Below, piece after piece: positions 54,848 through 64,000 of a stretch of DNA of 64,000 nt. The notes below the pieces were generated by a model. The model worked only from the letters and a program-made list of their open reading frames with translations, ran no database searches and was not told the origin of the DNA. The stretch comes from Actinomycetota bacterium (lineage in GTDB: Bacteria; Actinomycetota; Actinomycetes; Nanopelagicales; Nanopelagicaceae), in assembly GCA_009698675.1 (NCBI GenBank), contig WLPT01000007.1, forward strand, positions 1 to 64,000. Direction: 5' to 3'. The translations under genes were made by a program, and so were the position numbers. The first letter of the stretch is position 1. Each line of letters starts with the position of its first letter.

Positions 54848-57800
54848 ATGGCTGCAGAAGCGGCATTAAATCGACACCATGTCAGTGCGATCCTGGTTAC
54901 TCACGACGGACAAACATGGCTACCTGAGACCGTTGCATCACTTGCTTCGCAAACTCGAGCGATAGATTTCATTGTCGCAGTCGATACAGGATCCATTGAT
55001 GCCTCTCTCAAACTCCTCAACTCTGCACGAATCCCAATTATTAACGCCGAACGTGAGTGTGGTTTTGGCCAGGCAGTGCAGTTGGGTTTTGATTCACTAG
55101 CACCGCGAAGTGCTGATTGCACTGAGTGGATTTGGTTGATTCACGATGACAGTGCGCCGGCTCCAACGGCGTTAGAGTTTTTAATTGAAGCGATTCAAGA
55201 GCGACCACAAGTTGCGATGGTCGGACCAAAGCTTCTTGGTTGGCATGATCGCACCCACTTACTTGAAGTTGGAATTAGTATCGCCGGTAATGGAGCTAGG
55301 TGGACAGGTTTAGAGCCCTATGAATATGACCAGGGCCAACATGATGGAATTCATGACGTGCTCTCTGTTAGCACAGCTGGCGCTTTGATTCGACGTGATA
55401 TTTTTGAAGAGATCGGTGGATTTGATAAAAACCTAGCCCTCTTTCGTGATGATGTTGACTTTGGTTGGCGTGCCAGAGTTGCAGGCCACTCTGTTATAGC
55501 GGCAACGAGCGCAGTTGTTTTTCATGCTCAAGCTTCGGCAACTGAGCGTAGATCTGTTGATGTAAAGGGTGCGTTCCTACAGCGCCCACTATTACTTGAT
55601 CGACGCAACGCCGCTTACGTGCTTCTAGCTAACTCAACTTGGTGGATGATTCCATGGCTCTCACTTCAGTTACTTGGTTCTGCGATGGCGCGTTCAATCG
55701 GATATTTATTGGCAAAACTCCCAGGCTATGCAGGTGATGAAATACTTGCAGTGGCTACCTTGCTCATTAAACCAGGCGAAATCTTTAATGCTCGCAAAGA
55801 TCGCAAAGCAAAGCGTTTTGTATCCTCAAGAGTTGTTTCAACTTACATTCCGCCTCGGTGGTCGCAGCTACGCATTTCATCATCGCGATTTTTTGAGGCG
55901 ATACGCAAGCGCCTGCTTCCGGAAGAGAGTCAATCCTCTTCCACACTTCTTGAGTCAAATGAGGATGAAGATCTCTTAGTTCCAACAAAAGGCTCTAACT
56001 GGATTAAGGTTTTGCGTAAACCTGAGATTGCAGGATTTATGATTTTGGGGTTGATTACCCTGGTTTCGTCAAGATCTCGATTAGGTACTTTAATTGGTGG
56101 CGCTTTGCCAGCTTCACCTGGTGGTTCACGTGATCTATGGCGTAGTTATTTTGAAGCTTGGCACCAAGTTGGAATGGGTAGCTCACATGCCTCACCTATT
56201 TGGCTGGCAATCCTTGCAATTTTTGCCAGCCTACTTTTTGGTAAGGCCTGGCTCCTAGTAACTCTTCTCTTTTTGACTGCTCCACTTTTAATGATGTGGT
56301 CGATGTTAGTTCTGCTTAAAAAATTCACTGGAAATATATGGATCAGCATCCCAGCCAGCTTTATCTATGCATTATCACCAGTTGCAATTGCCTCAATTAA
56401 CTCAGGACGCCTTGCCACACTCGTTGTGCTTGTGATCGCACCACTCATCCCACTTATGTTGGTGAATTGGAAGGCGATTGAGCGCCATACCTGGCGTCGA
56501 ATATTCGGGCTCTGCCTCATTGGGGCTGTTTTGTACTCATTTACTTTGGTCGCCTTTGTCATTTTATTGGGCCTTGTTATCAGCGGGTTAATAGGCGACT
56601 ATCAAAATTACTCAATGCAGAAGAATAAATTACTGTTCCTTGAGCGCCTGTATAAGCGATTAACTCTGCTCATCGCTCCGTTACTCCTCACAGCCCCATA
56701 CTCATTTGAAGCGTTGGCCAATCCCATAAAGCTCTTAAGTGAGCCAGGACTCTCACTAGCTGGAGGCCTACCCAATGTAGTCATTCTGGGAAATCCTGGT
56801 GGAGATGGGGCTCTGCCGTGGTGGCTGCTCAGCCCTCTGCTATTAATTTTGATTACAGCGCTCTTTTCCTCCACCAAAGCAAAGACGATTGCCCTCTATG
56901 GAATTGGATTTCTCTCTGCGGCCCTTCTTGCATCCTCGTTGTCAACGTCCACTCATGGCGACAGCGCGCCATCTAGAGTTTGGGTCGGAAGTTTTTTGGT
57001 TGGTGCAACAATCTCATCAGTAGTTACGGGAGTCATAATTCTCGACCGCTTGAGATCGGTTTTGGTGTCAAGCAATATTCATTTTAGACATATTTTAGCT
57101 GCGACACTTCTGTTGGTCACTGGAGTATATGCAGTTGCATCGGTCGGCTGGTCAATTTCAGTTGGTGCGAATTCACCGGTTCATTCCGGAGGCTCCACCG
57201 TGATACCTGCATTTTTAAGCGCTGAGAAAGATACCAAGACGCTTGTTTTGCGCGAAGTTAATAATTTGAATAGCAAGACAATTCAATACTACATTTCTCG
57301 CGGTAAGGAAGTAACACTTGGAGAACCCGATGTCGCCCCAAGCCAGAACGCCCAAATTTCAGCACAGGCACAAGCGCTCATTGATGGCTCTGGAATTTCA
57401 AGCAGCAAAACATTCGCAGACTTTGGAATCAAATATGTCTTTGCAAAGGCGCCATTTGATGCAAATGTAATTCGCACAATTGATGGTTTAGGGGGATTTA
57501 CTCGCGCATCAGCCACGTCAGCAGGAGTTGTTTGGCGCGTCGGTGGAGTTACTGGACGAGTTATTTTAGTTGGTGACGATGGCGCTCGAAAGTTACTTGA
57601 AGCAGGTGAAGTTGGTGCGCGCGCCACAGTTGAGCATCCAGGAAGGATTCTTTTAACTGAGAGTTTTAATCGTTCCTGGCAGATTTTGCAGGAGGGATAT
57701 CGATTAGAGCGAGTGAAAAGCGATCTTGGTCTTCCAATGTTTATTGCAGCTCAATCTGGAGAAATCTCACTAATCTTCGATGGAACTATTCGCCGAGCTT

Positions 57801-57898
57801 GGATCTCATTTGAGTTGATTGCATGGGTTTTCTTAATAATTCTGGCTGCACCGGCAGGACGCAGAAAACGTGAAATCGCCGAGAGGGAGCTGGCATGA
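54848..57898 (+). CDS. Large glycosyltransferase family 2 fused to a polytopic membrane domain
   Basis: 1016 aa; N-terminal GT2 (VSAILVTHDGQTWLPETVASLASQ, DDSAPAP, FRDDVDFGWRARVAGH), then about 12 TM segments. Confidence 0.9.
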   Translation: MAAEAALNRHHVSAILVTHDGQTWLPETVASLASQTRAIDFIVAVDTGSIDASLKLLNSARIPIINAERECGFGQAVQLGFDSLAPRSADCTEWIWLIHDDSAPAPTALEFLIEAIQERPQVAMVGPKLLGWHDRTHLLEVGISIAGNGARWTGLEPYEYDQGQHDGIHDVLSVSTAGALIRRDIFEEIGGFDKNLALFRDDVDFGWRARVAGHSVIAATSAVVFHAQASATERRSVDVKGAFLQRPLLLDRRNAAYVLLANSTWWMIPWLSLQLLGSAMARSIGYLLAKLPGYAGDEILAVATLLIKPGEIFNARKDRKAKRFVSSRVVSTYIPPRWSQLRISSSRFFEAIRKRLLPEESQSSSTLLESNEDEDLLVPTKGSNWIKVLRKPEIAGFMILGLITLVSSRSRLGTLIGGALPASPGGSRDLWRSYFEAWHQVGMGSSHASPIWLAILAIFASLLFGKAWLLVTLLFLTAPLLMMWSMLVLLKKFTGNIWISIPASFIYALSPVAIASINSGRLATLVVLVIAPLIPLMLVNWKAIERHTWRRIFGLCLIGAVLYSFTLVAFVILLGLVISGLIGDYQNYSMQKNKLLFLERLYKRLTLLIAPLLLTAPYSFEALANPIKLLSEPGLSLAGGLPNVVILGNPGGDGALPWWLLSPLLLILITALFSSTKAKTIALYGIGFLSAALLASSLSTSTHGDSAPSRVWVGSFLVGATISSVVTGVIILDRLRSVLVSSNIHFRHILAATLLLVTGVYAVASVGWSISVGANSPVHSGGSTVIPAFLSAEKDTKTLVLREVNNLNSKTIQYYISRGKEVTLGEPDVAPSQNAQISAQAQALIDGSGISSSKTFADFGIKYVFAKAPFDANVIRTIDGLGGFTRASATSAGVVWRVGGVTGRVILVGDDGARKLLEAGEVGARATVEHPGRILLTESFNRSWQILQEGYRLERVKSDLGLPMFIAAQSGEISLIFDGTIRRAWISFELIAWVFLIILAAPAGRRKREIAERELA

Positions 57899-59199
57899 AA
57901 CGCAGCATAAGCGCTCTTCTGGCATTGGTGCTCTCATTCACCTTGGCGACCCTGCTCAGCCAAACAACAGGTGACTCAATCTACTCAGAGTCATTCCCAG
58001 CAGTTGTTTGCCCACCAGCATTGAGTGGACTTAATTCGCAAATCTCGGTTGCATCTACCAAGGTTCAATTTCAAACTCTTGAAAATCGCAGCACTAAGAC
58101 GATTCCATTCAGAAGCCTTAGATATACGGTGGTAAAAAACTCTCTGGTGGTTTCAGCCAATGGGGTTACGCCGGTTTTTTGGCAGAGTCGATCGGGAAGT
58201 TGGGCCGGTGGAACCACGTGTTCGGGACCAATTTCCTCTCAGTGGTTTGTCGGCGGCAGTTCAGATGTCACCACTCGAGGTAAATTAATAGTTGTTAATA
58301 GCGGATTAAGCGAGGCGATTGTCGATATCCAAGCTTTCTCTGAAAATGGAAAACAGCCCTTAGTGTCAATTAATTTAAAGGCTAAGAGTTACTCCGAACT
58401 TTCACTAGATTCTTTTGCAACAGGTGACAAGGCGTTAACAATTCATGTAGTGCCACGTTCGGGACGAATCAATGCTTTCATGATCGATGAACTGGGCGCT
58501 GGACTTCGTGCTCTCGGTGGTGATTACGTTAATCCAGTGGCCACGGCCTCTAAGACAGTTGTTATCCCGGCAGTTCCCAACCAACTACCCAAGAAGGGGA
58601 GTAAAGCTGGGTCACCACATACTCTACGAATTCTCACGACTTCAGATGTAGATTCTAATTTCACCCTCGAGCTCATGTCATCTGATGGCAATTTTGTGCC
58701 AGTAGGTTTTAATTCGCAGCGAATTTTAGCTGGTGTAGTAACCGAACTAACTTTAGCGCCAAAGATTTCGACGGGCTCATTTGCAGTCCGAATCAAATCC
58801 GATGAACCTATCGTTGCCGCTATCTCATCATCTGTAACCGTAAACGGGCGTAAAGACTTCGTATGGAGCACATCGGCTCCGGCCCTGGTACCAATGGCCA
58901 TAGCGATCACAGGCCTTTCCCCTCTTATGCTTTTTGCCGCTGACTCTGTAGCAGTAAAAATTGAGGTCACATTTATCAACGGCAAGAAATCACTTGTATC
59001 GATTAAAGGTAGTGACGTTGCTAGCTGGAGAGTGCCAAATAATGTGCGCTCAATCTCGATTCTCAAAAGCTCCCCTAATACCTATGCAGGTGCGCTGATT
59101 GCTTCCAACAATGGCTATGGATATCTGCCCATATCCCCTGGAAGTCTTTTAACGCGGGTCGAGATTCCGCACTCAAACATTCGCGTTTTAAATCCTTGA
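57895..59199 (+). CDS. Secreted DUF5719-like protein
   Basis: Signal peptide, CPPALSGLNS start, repeated beta-rich segments; ATGA-coupled to the GT2 membrane protein. Confidence 0.7.
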   Translation: MKRSISALLALVLSFTLATLLSQTTGDSIYSESFPAVVCPPALSGLNSQISVASTKVQFQTLENRSTKTIPFRSLRYTVVKNSLVVSANGVTPVFWQSRSGSWAGGTTCSGPISSQWFVGGSSDVTTRGKLIVVNSGLSEAIVDIQAFSENGKQPLVSINLKAKSYSELSLDSFATGDKALTIHVVPRSGRINAFMIDELGAGLRALGGDYVNPVATASKTVVIPAVPNQLPKKGSKAGSPHTLRILTTSDVDSNFTLELMSSDGNFVPVGFNSQRILAGVVTELTLAPKISTGSFAVRIKSDEPIVAAISSSVTVNGRKDFVWSTSAPALVPMAIAITGLSPLMLFAADSVAVKIEVTFINGKKSLVSIKGSDVASWRVPNNVRSISILKSSPNTYAGALIASNNGYGYLPISPGSLLTRVEIPHSNIRVLNP

Positions 59200-59240
59200 T
59201 AATCCCAATAAAACCTTAACTCCCCACTAATCTTGCATAC

Positions 59241-59612
59241 ATGAGTTCACAGGCAAAACTTGGGCGAGGGTGCTCACGTGTTAGTTGTAGGTCGGTCGCA
59301 ACTATGACCCTGACCTATATTTATGCCGAGTCAACGGCGGTCGTCGGACCACTTGCAACATTTAGCGAACCACATGCCTACGACTTATGTGTGATTCATG
59401 CCGAGAGATTAAAAGTGCCGCATGGTTGGAACGTTATAAAACAAGAGGTAACCGGTGAAGAGGTTGGCCCATCCGATGATGATTTAATGGCCATTGCCGA
59501 TGCGGTGCGTGAAGTAGCAAAGCCCGCCGTCGAATCGCAAGAACCTACTAATAGCAGCGGTTCGTCCTCTCAGATCGGCCGCAGAGGTCATCTTCGCGCC
59601 GTTCCATCGTAA
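59241..59612 (+). CDS. DUF3499 family protein
   Basis: CSRVSCRSVATMTLTYIYAESTAVVGPLATFSEPHAYDLCVIHAERLKVPHGW. Confidence 0.93.
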   Translation: MSSQAKLGRGCSRVSCRSVATMTLTYIYAESTAVVGPLATFSEPHAYDLCVIHAERLKVPHGWNVIKQEVTGEEVGPSDDDLMAIADAVREVAKPAVESQEPTNSSGSSSQIGRRGHLRAVPS

Positions 59613-59622
59613 GCGGTTTACG

Positions 59623-60981
59623 ATGAACCAGATCCCTAATATTTTCAAAGCCTATGACATTCGTGGGCTAGTAGACGTTGAGATAACTCCAGATTTTTCT
59701 TTCGCAACAGGGTTAGCATTCGCTCGCTTTTTACAACAAGAGCGCGAGCCAGCCACGGTAGTCATCGGGCAAGATATGCGCCCATCCTCGCCTGCTTTAG
59801 CCGATGCATTCTCTGCAGGTGTCACTGCAACTGGCCTTGATGTCGTTCGTATCGGCCTTGCCTCAACAGATATGTTGTATTTTGCCTCAGGAAAACTAGG
59901 TCTGCCTGGTGCAATGTTTACTGCCAGCCATAACCCTTCGGCATATAACGGCATAAAGCTCTGCCTTAGTAGTGCACGTCCAATTGGGCGGGAATCAGGT
60001 TTGCAACAGATCGAAAACTTTGTTCGTCAGGGCTCTCCACTTGAAATTCGTTCGGTGGGCGTAGAAACCAAACGCAACATGCTTGAAGAGTATGTTGACC
60101 ATTTACTCTCTCTCGTAGAACTCAAATCAATTCGTCCGCTCACCATTGTTGTAGATGCTGGCAATGGAATGGCTGGATACACCGCACCGGCAATATTTTC
60201 TCGTCTTAACTGCACGCTTATTCCACTCTACTTTGAATTAGATGGCGATTTTCCAAACCATGAAGCCAATCCAATAGAGCCTGCAAATCTGCGTGACTTA
60301 CAGGCAGCTGTAAAGTCAAACAAAGCAGATTTAGGTCTGGCTTTTGATGGTGATGCAGATAGATGTTTTCTAGTTGATGAAAATGGCATGAGGGTTAATC
60401 CATCAGATCTGACCTCCTTGATTGCACATCGTGAACTCGTTAAGCATCCTGGATCAACGGTAATTTATAATTTGATCTCCTCTCGCGCAGTTCTTGAAGT
60501 TATTAACGAAAATGGTGGTATTGGTGTTCGTAGCCGTGTTGGTCACTCCTATATAAAAGCTTTGATGGCCGAGACAGGAGCAATCTTCGGAGGCGAACAC
60601 TCAGGTCATTTTTACTTCAGTGATTTCTGGCGTGCAGATTCAGGTGCACTTGCAGCCTTACATGCAATCGCCGCCCTGGGAGAGTCAGATGAAAAACTTT
60701 CAAAAATCTTAGCCCCCTATCAACGCTACCAATCCAGTGGAGAGATCAACTCGACGGTGAAGGATGCCCAAGGGTCAACGTCCATTGTGGAGAAGGCTTT
60801 TTCAAATCGGAGTGGGGTTGAACTCGATCATCTTGATGGCTTAACTGTCATTGGCGACACATGGTGGTTTAACCTTCGCCCCTCCAATACCGAGCCATTG
60901 CTGCGCCTAAACGTAGAGGCCAAGACACAGGCTCAGATGGAGAAGCTATGCCAAGAAGTTCTCGCACTAATCACTGACTAG
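59623..60981 (+). CDS. manB: Phosphomannomutase/phosphoglucomutase
   Basis: IFKAYDIRGL, FTASHNPSAYNGIKLC, DGDADRCFLVDE, RPSNTEPLLRLN. Confidence 0.95.
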   Translation: MNQIPNIFKAYDIRGLVDVEITPDFSFATGLAFARFLQQEREPATVVIGQDMRPSSPALADAFSAGVTATGLDVVRIGLASTDMLYFASGKLGLPGAMFTASHNPSAYNGIKLCLSSARPIGRESGLQQIENFVRQGSPLEIRSVGVETKRNMLEEYVDHLLSLVELKSIRPLTIVVDAGNGMAGYTAPAIFSRLNCTLIPLYFELDGDFPNHEANPIEPANLRDLQAAVKSNKADLGLAFDGDADRCFLVDENGMRVNPSDLTSLIAHRELVKHPGSTVIYNLISSRAVLEVINENGGIGVRSRVGHSYIKALMAETGAIFGGEHSGHFYFSDFWRADSGALAALHAIAALGESDEKLSKILAPYQRYQSSGEINSTVKDAQGSTSIVEKAFSNRSGVELDHLDGLTVIGDTWWFNLRPSNTEPLLRLNVEAKTQAQMEKLCQEVLALITD

Positions 60982-61027
60982 CCAAGCGGCCTCATTACTC
61001 GCTTTAGCGCCTTGGGCAGTAACCTAG

Positions 61028-62346
<1,319 letters not shown>

Positions 62347-62347
<1 letters not shown>

Positions 62348-63033
62348 TGACATTGGTTATGGTCGTCGATGATGATCAAGACCTCTCAGAGATGCTCGGT
62401 ATTGTTCTAACCGGAGCTAAAATGGATGTTGACTTGGTAAGTCGCGGCGATGAGGTGCTAGAGGTTTTTCGAAACAATCCACCTGATCTTGTGTTGCTCG
62501 ATGTCATGTTGCCAGGCCTAGATGGAATCGAAGTCTGTAAATTGATTCGAGCCGAATCAATGGTGCCAATTATTATGCTCAGCGCTAAGGGCGATTCCTA
62601 TGATGTTGTTCGCGGGCTTGAGGCAGGTGCCGATGACTACATGGTCAAACCCTTTAAGCATCCATCAGAGCTTGTTGCGCGAATTCGAACTCGACTTCGA
62701 CGTACTAATGCCGACATCTCAGGCATTCTCACAATTGGCGATCTAGCAATAGATGTAGCTGCTCACCAGGTTTTACGAGCGGGAAAGCAGATTGGCCTGA
62801 CTCGCCTTGAGTTTGACTTACTTGTAGCCCTTGCCAGAGAACCTGGACGCGTATTTTCACGTAATGCGTTATTGAGCGAAGTATGGGGTTATCGCCACTC
62901 CACTGACACCAGATTAGTGAACGTTCACGTTCAGCGTTTACGTGCCAAAATTGAATTAGATCCAGAGGAACCAGAGATTGTGGTTACGGTTAGAGGCGTT
63001 GGATATAAAGCTGGAGTATTGGGCGGTTCCTAA
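62347..63033 (+). CDS. mtrA: Response regulator MtrA (OmpR family)
   Basis: VVDDDQDLSEMLGIVL, VLLDVMLPGLDGIEVCKLIRAES, C-terminal winged helix; ahcY-mtrA-mtrB order. Confidence 0.94.
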
Positions 63034-63035
63034 TA

Positions 63036-64000
63036 ATGAACCGAATCATCTCTAGATTCCGCAACTCGTTAGTTTTGAGAGTAATTATTTCAACAGTAGT
63101 ACTCTGCTTGGTCGTGATTTATTTCGCCGGTTCGGCACTTAACTCACAATTATCTACGGGAATTAAACAGGTAAACCTCGATTCAGCTTTAATTGAGGCT
63201 CGCTCAACTATTTTTAGTGCGCAATATAGGTTCGTAATAGCAGAAGGCGAGAAAAATTCGGCGGTTAGGAAAGTTGTTGATGATGTTATAGCTTCTGCAA
63301 CATCTTTAACAGCAAATGAAAATGCTCGCGAAGTAGTTTTCATAAGAAGCCCAGGAAACACACGAGAAGTTGACTATGAAATATCCTCTAACTTGGTAGA
63401 CCCGAGCACCATTCCTGAATACCTGGGTAAGAAAGTACGAAAGAGCAGTGGGTTGGGATGGAGCTATTTAAGTATTAAATATCTCGATGGGCAGAGAATT
63501 CCAGGACTAGCAATTGGTCAGAAAGTCTTGATTCCAAACGCCGGTCAATACGAGATGTATATGTTGTTCTCACTCGCAAATCAAAACGCGACGCTAAGTC
63601 TTATTCAACGTTATCTATTCATGACAGGTCTGTTCTTAATTTTACTCATCGGTTTAATAACCTGGCTGGTAGTTCGGCAAGTTGTGCGACCAGTACGTGA
63701 AGCGGCAGAAATTGCTACCCGATTTACTGCAGGAGATTTTTCACAACGTATGAATGTTCACTCACAAGATGAGATTTCAATTCTGGGGCACACTTTCAAT
63801 GAGATGGCCGAATCCCTCGAAAAGCAGATCGCTAGACTTGAAAACCTCTCACGCGTTCAGCAACGTTTCGTCTCCGATGTATCCCACGAGCTACGAACAC
63901 CACTTACGACACTTCGGATGGCTTCAGAGGTTATCAGCGCCTCAAAAGAGGGCTTCGAACCAGTTGTGGCTCGAAGCGCCGAGCTCATGGTCGCCCAACT
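63036..64000 (+). CDS. mtrB: Sensor histidine kinase MtrB, 5' part (truncated by window end)
   Basis: Open from ATG 63036 to the window end: MNRIISRFRNSLVLRVIISTVV..., HAMP, RFVSDVSHELRTPLTTLRMASEVI; absent from ORF track because no stop is in the window. Confidence 0.93.
   Translation, partial: MNRIISRFRNSLVLRVIISTVVLCLVVIYFAGSALNSQLSTGIKQVNLDSALIEARSTIFSAQYRFVIAEGEKNSAVRKVVDDVIASATSLTANENAREVVFIRSPGNTREVDYEISSNLVDPSTIPEYLGKKVRKSSGLGWSYLSIKYLDGQRIPGLAIGQKVLIPNAGQYEMYMLFSLANQNATLSLIQRYLFMTGLFLILLIGLITWLVVRQVVRPVREAAEIATRFTAGDFSQRMNVHSQDEISILGHTFNEMAESLEKQIARLENLSRVQQRFVSDVSHELRTPLTTLRMASEVISASKEGFEPVVARSAELMVAQ

Overview
The window is a gene-dense, intron-free, moderate-GC actinobacterial chromosome segment with about 69 protein genes, most of them separated by few or no bases. 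Gene content and order (acc/maf/accA, purK/purE, dapD, DUF3117, O-methyltransferase/htrA/tatB/mrp, rhlE/DUF3107/tetR/moeZ, mshB, fdxA/dapC, whiB2/DUF3499/pmm/sah/mtrA/mtrB) match conserved actinobacterial synteny blocks. The window looks like a streamlined freshwater-type actinobacterium, but that lineage assignment is inference. Main contents: (1) the end of a respiratory nitrate reductase operon (narJ 3' end, narI); (2) a large nucleoside uptake and catabolism region (about 4.6-21.3 kb), with a BMP-type ABC transporter, cdd, deoA, add, a cytochrome P450, rbsK, a nucleoside hydrolase, one full and one truncated aldehyde dehydrogenase, deoC, a phosphosugar mutase and PNP; (3) acyl-CoA carboxylase genes, including an epsilon subunit missing from the ORF track; (4) a surface polysaccharide region (ugd, LCP, GT2, Wzm/Wzt-like exporter, SpoIID/LytB); (5) housekeeping and stress genes; (6) whiB2, manB, ahcY, mtrA, mtrB. 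No rRNA, tRNA, CRISPR array, prophage or insertion sequence was recognised. The most unusual signal is regulatory. At least 18 genes have a TANNNT -10-like hexamer exactly 6-7 nt upstream of the start codon, as expected for leaderless transcripts. In several divergent pairs the two -10 elements overlap within one short, nearly symmetric core (TAGGCTA, TACGGTA, AGGGTACCTT), giving bidirectional promoters in 18-22 bp intergenic gaps. Other points of interest: a P450 translationally coupled to adenosine deaminase, an archaeal/Thermotoga-type AHCY at the usual sahH locus, a perfect 14-bp palindrome over the whiB2 -10 box, and a half-length aldehyde dehydrogenase lacking its catalytic region.
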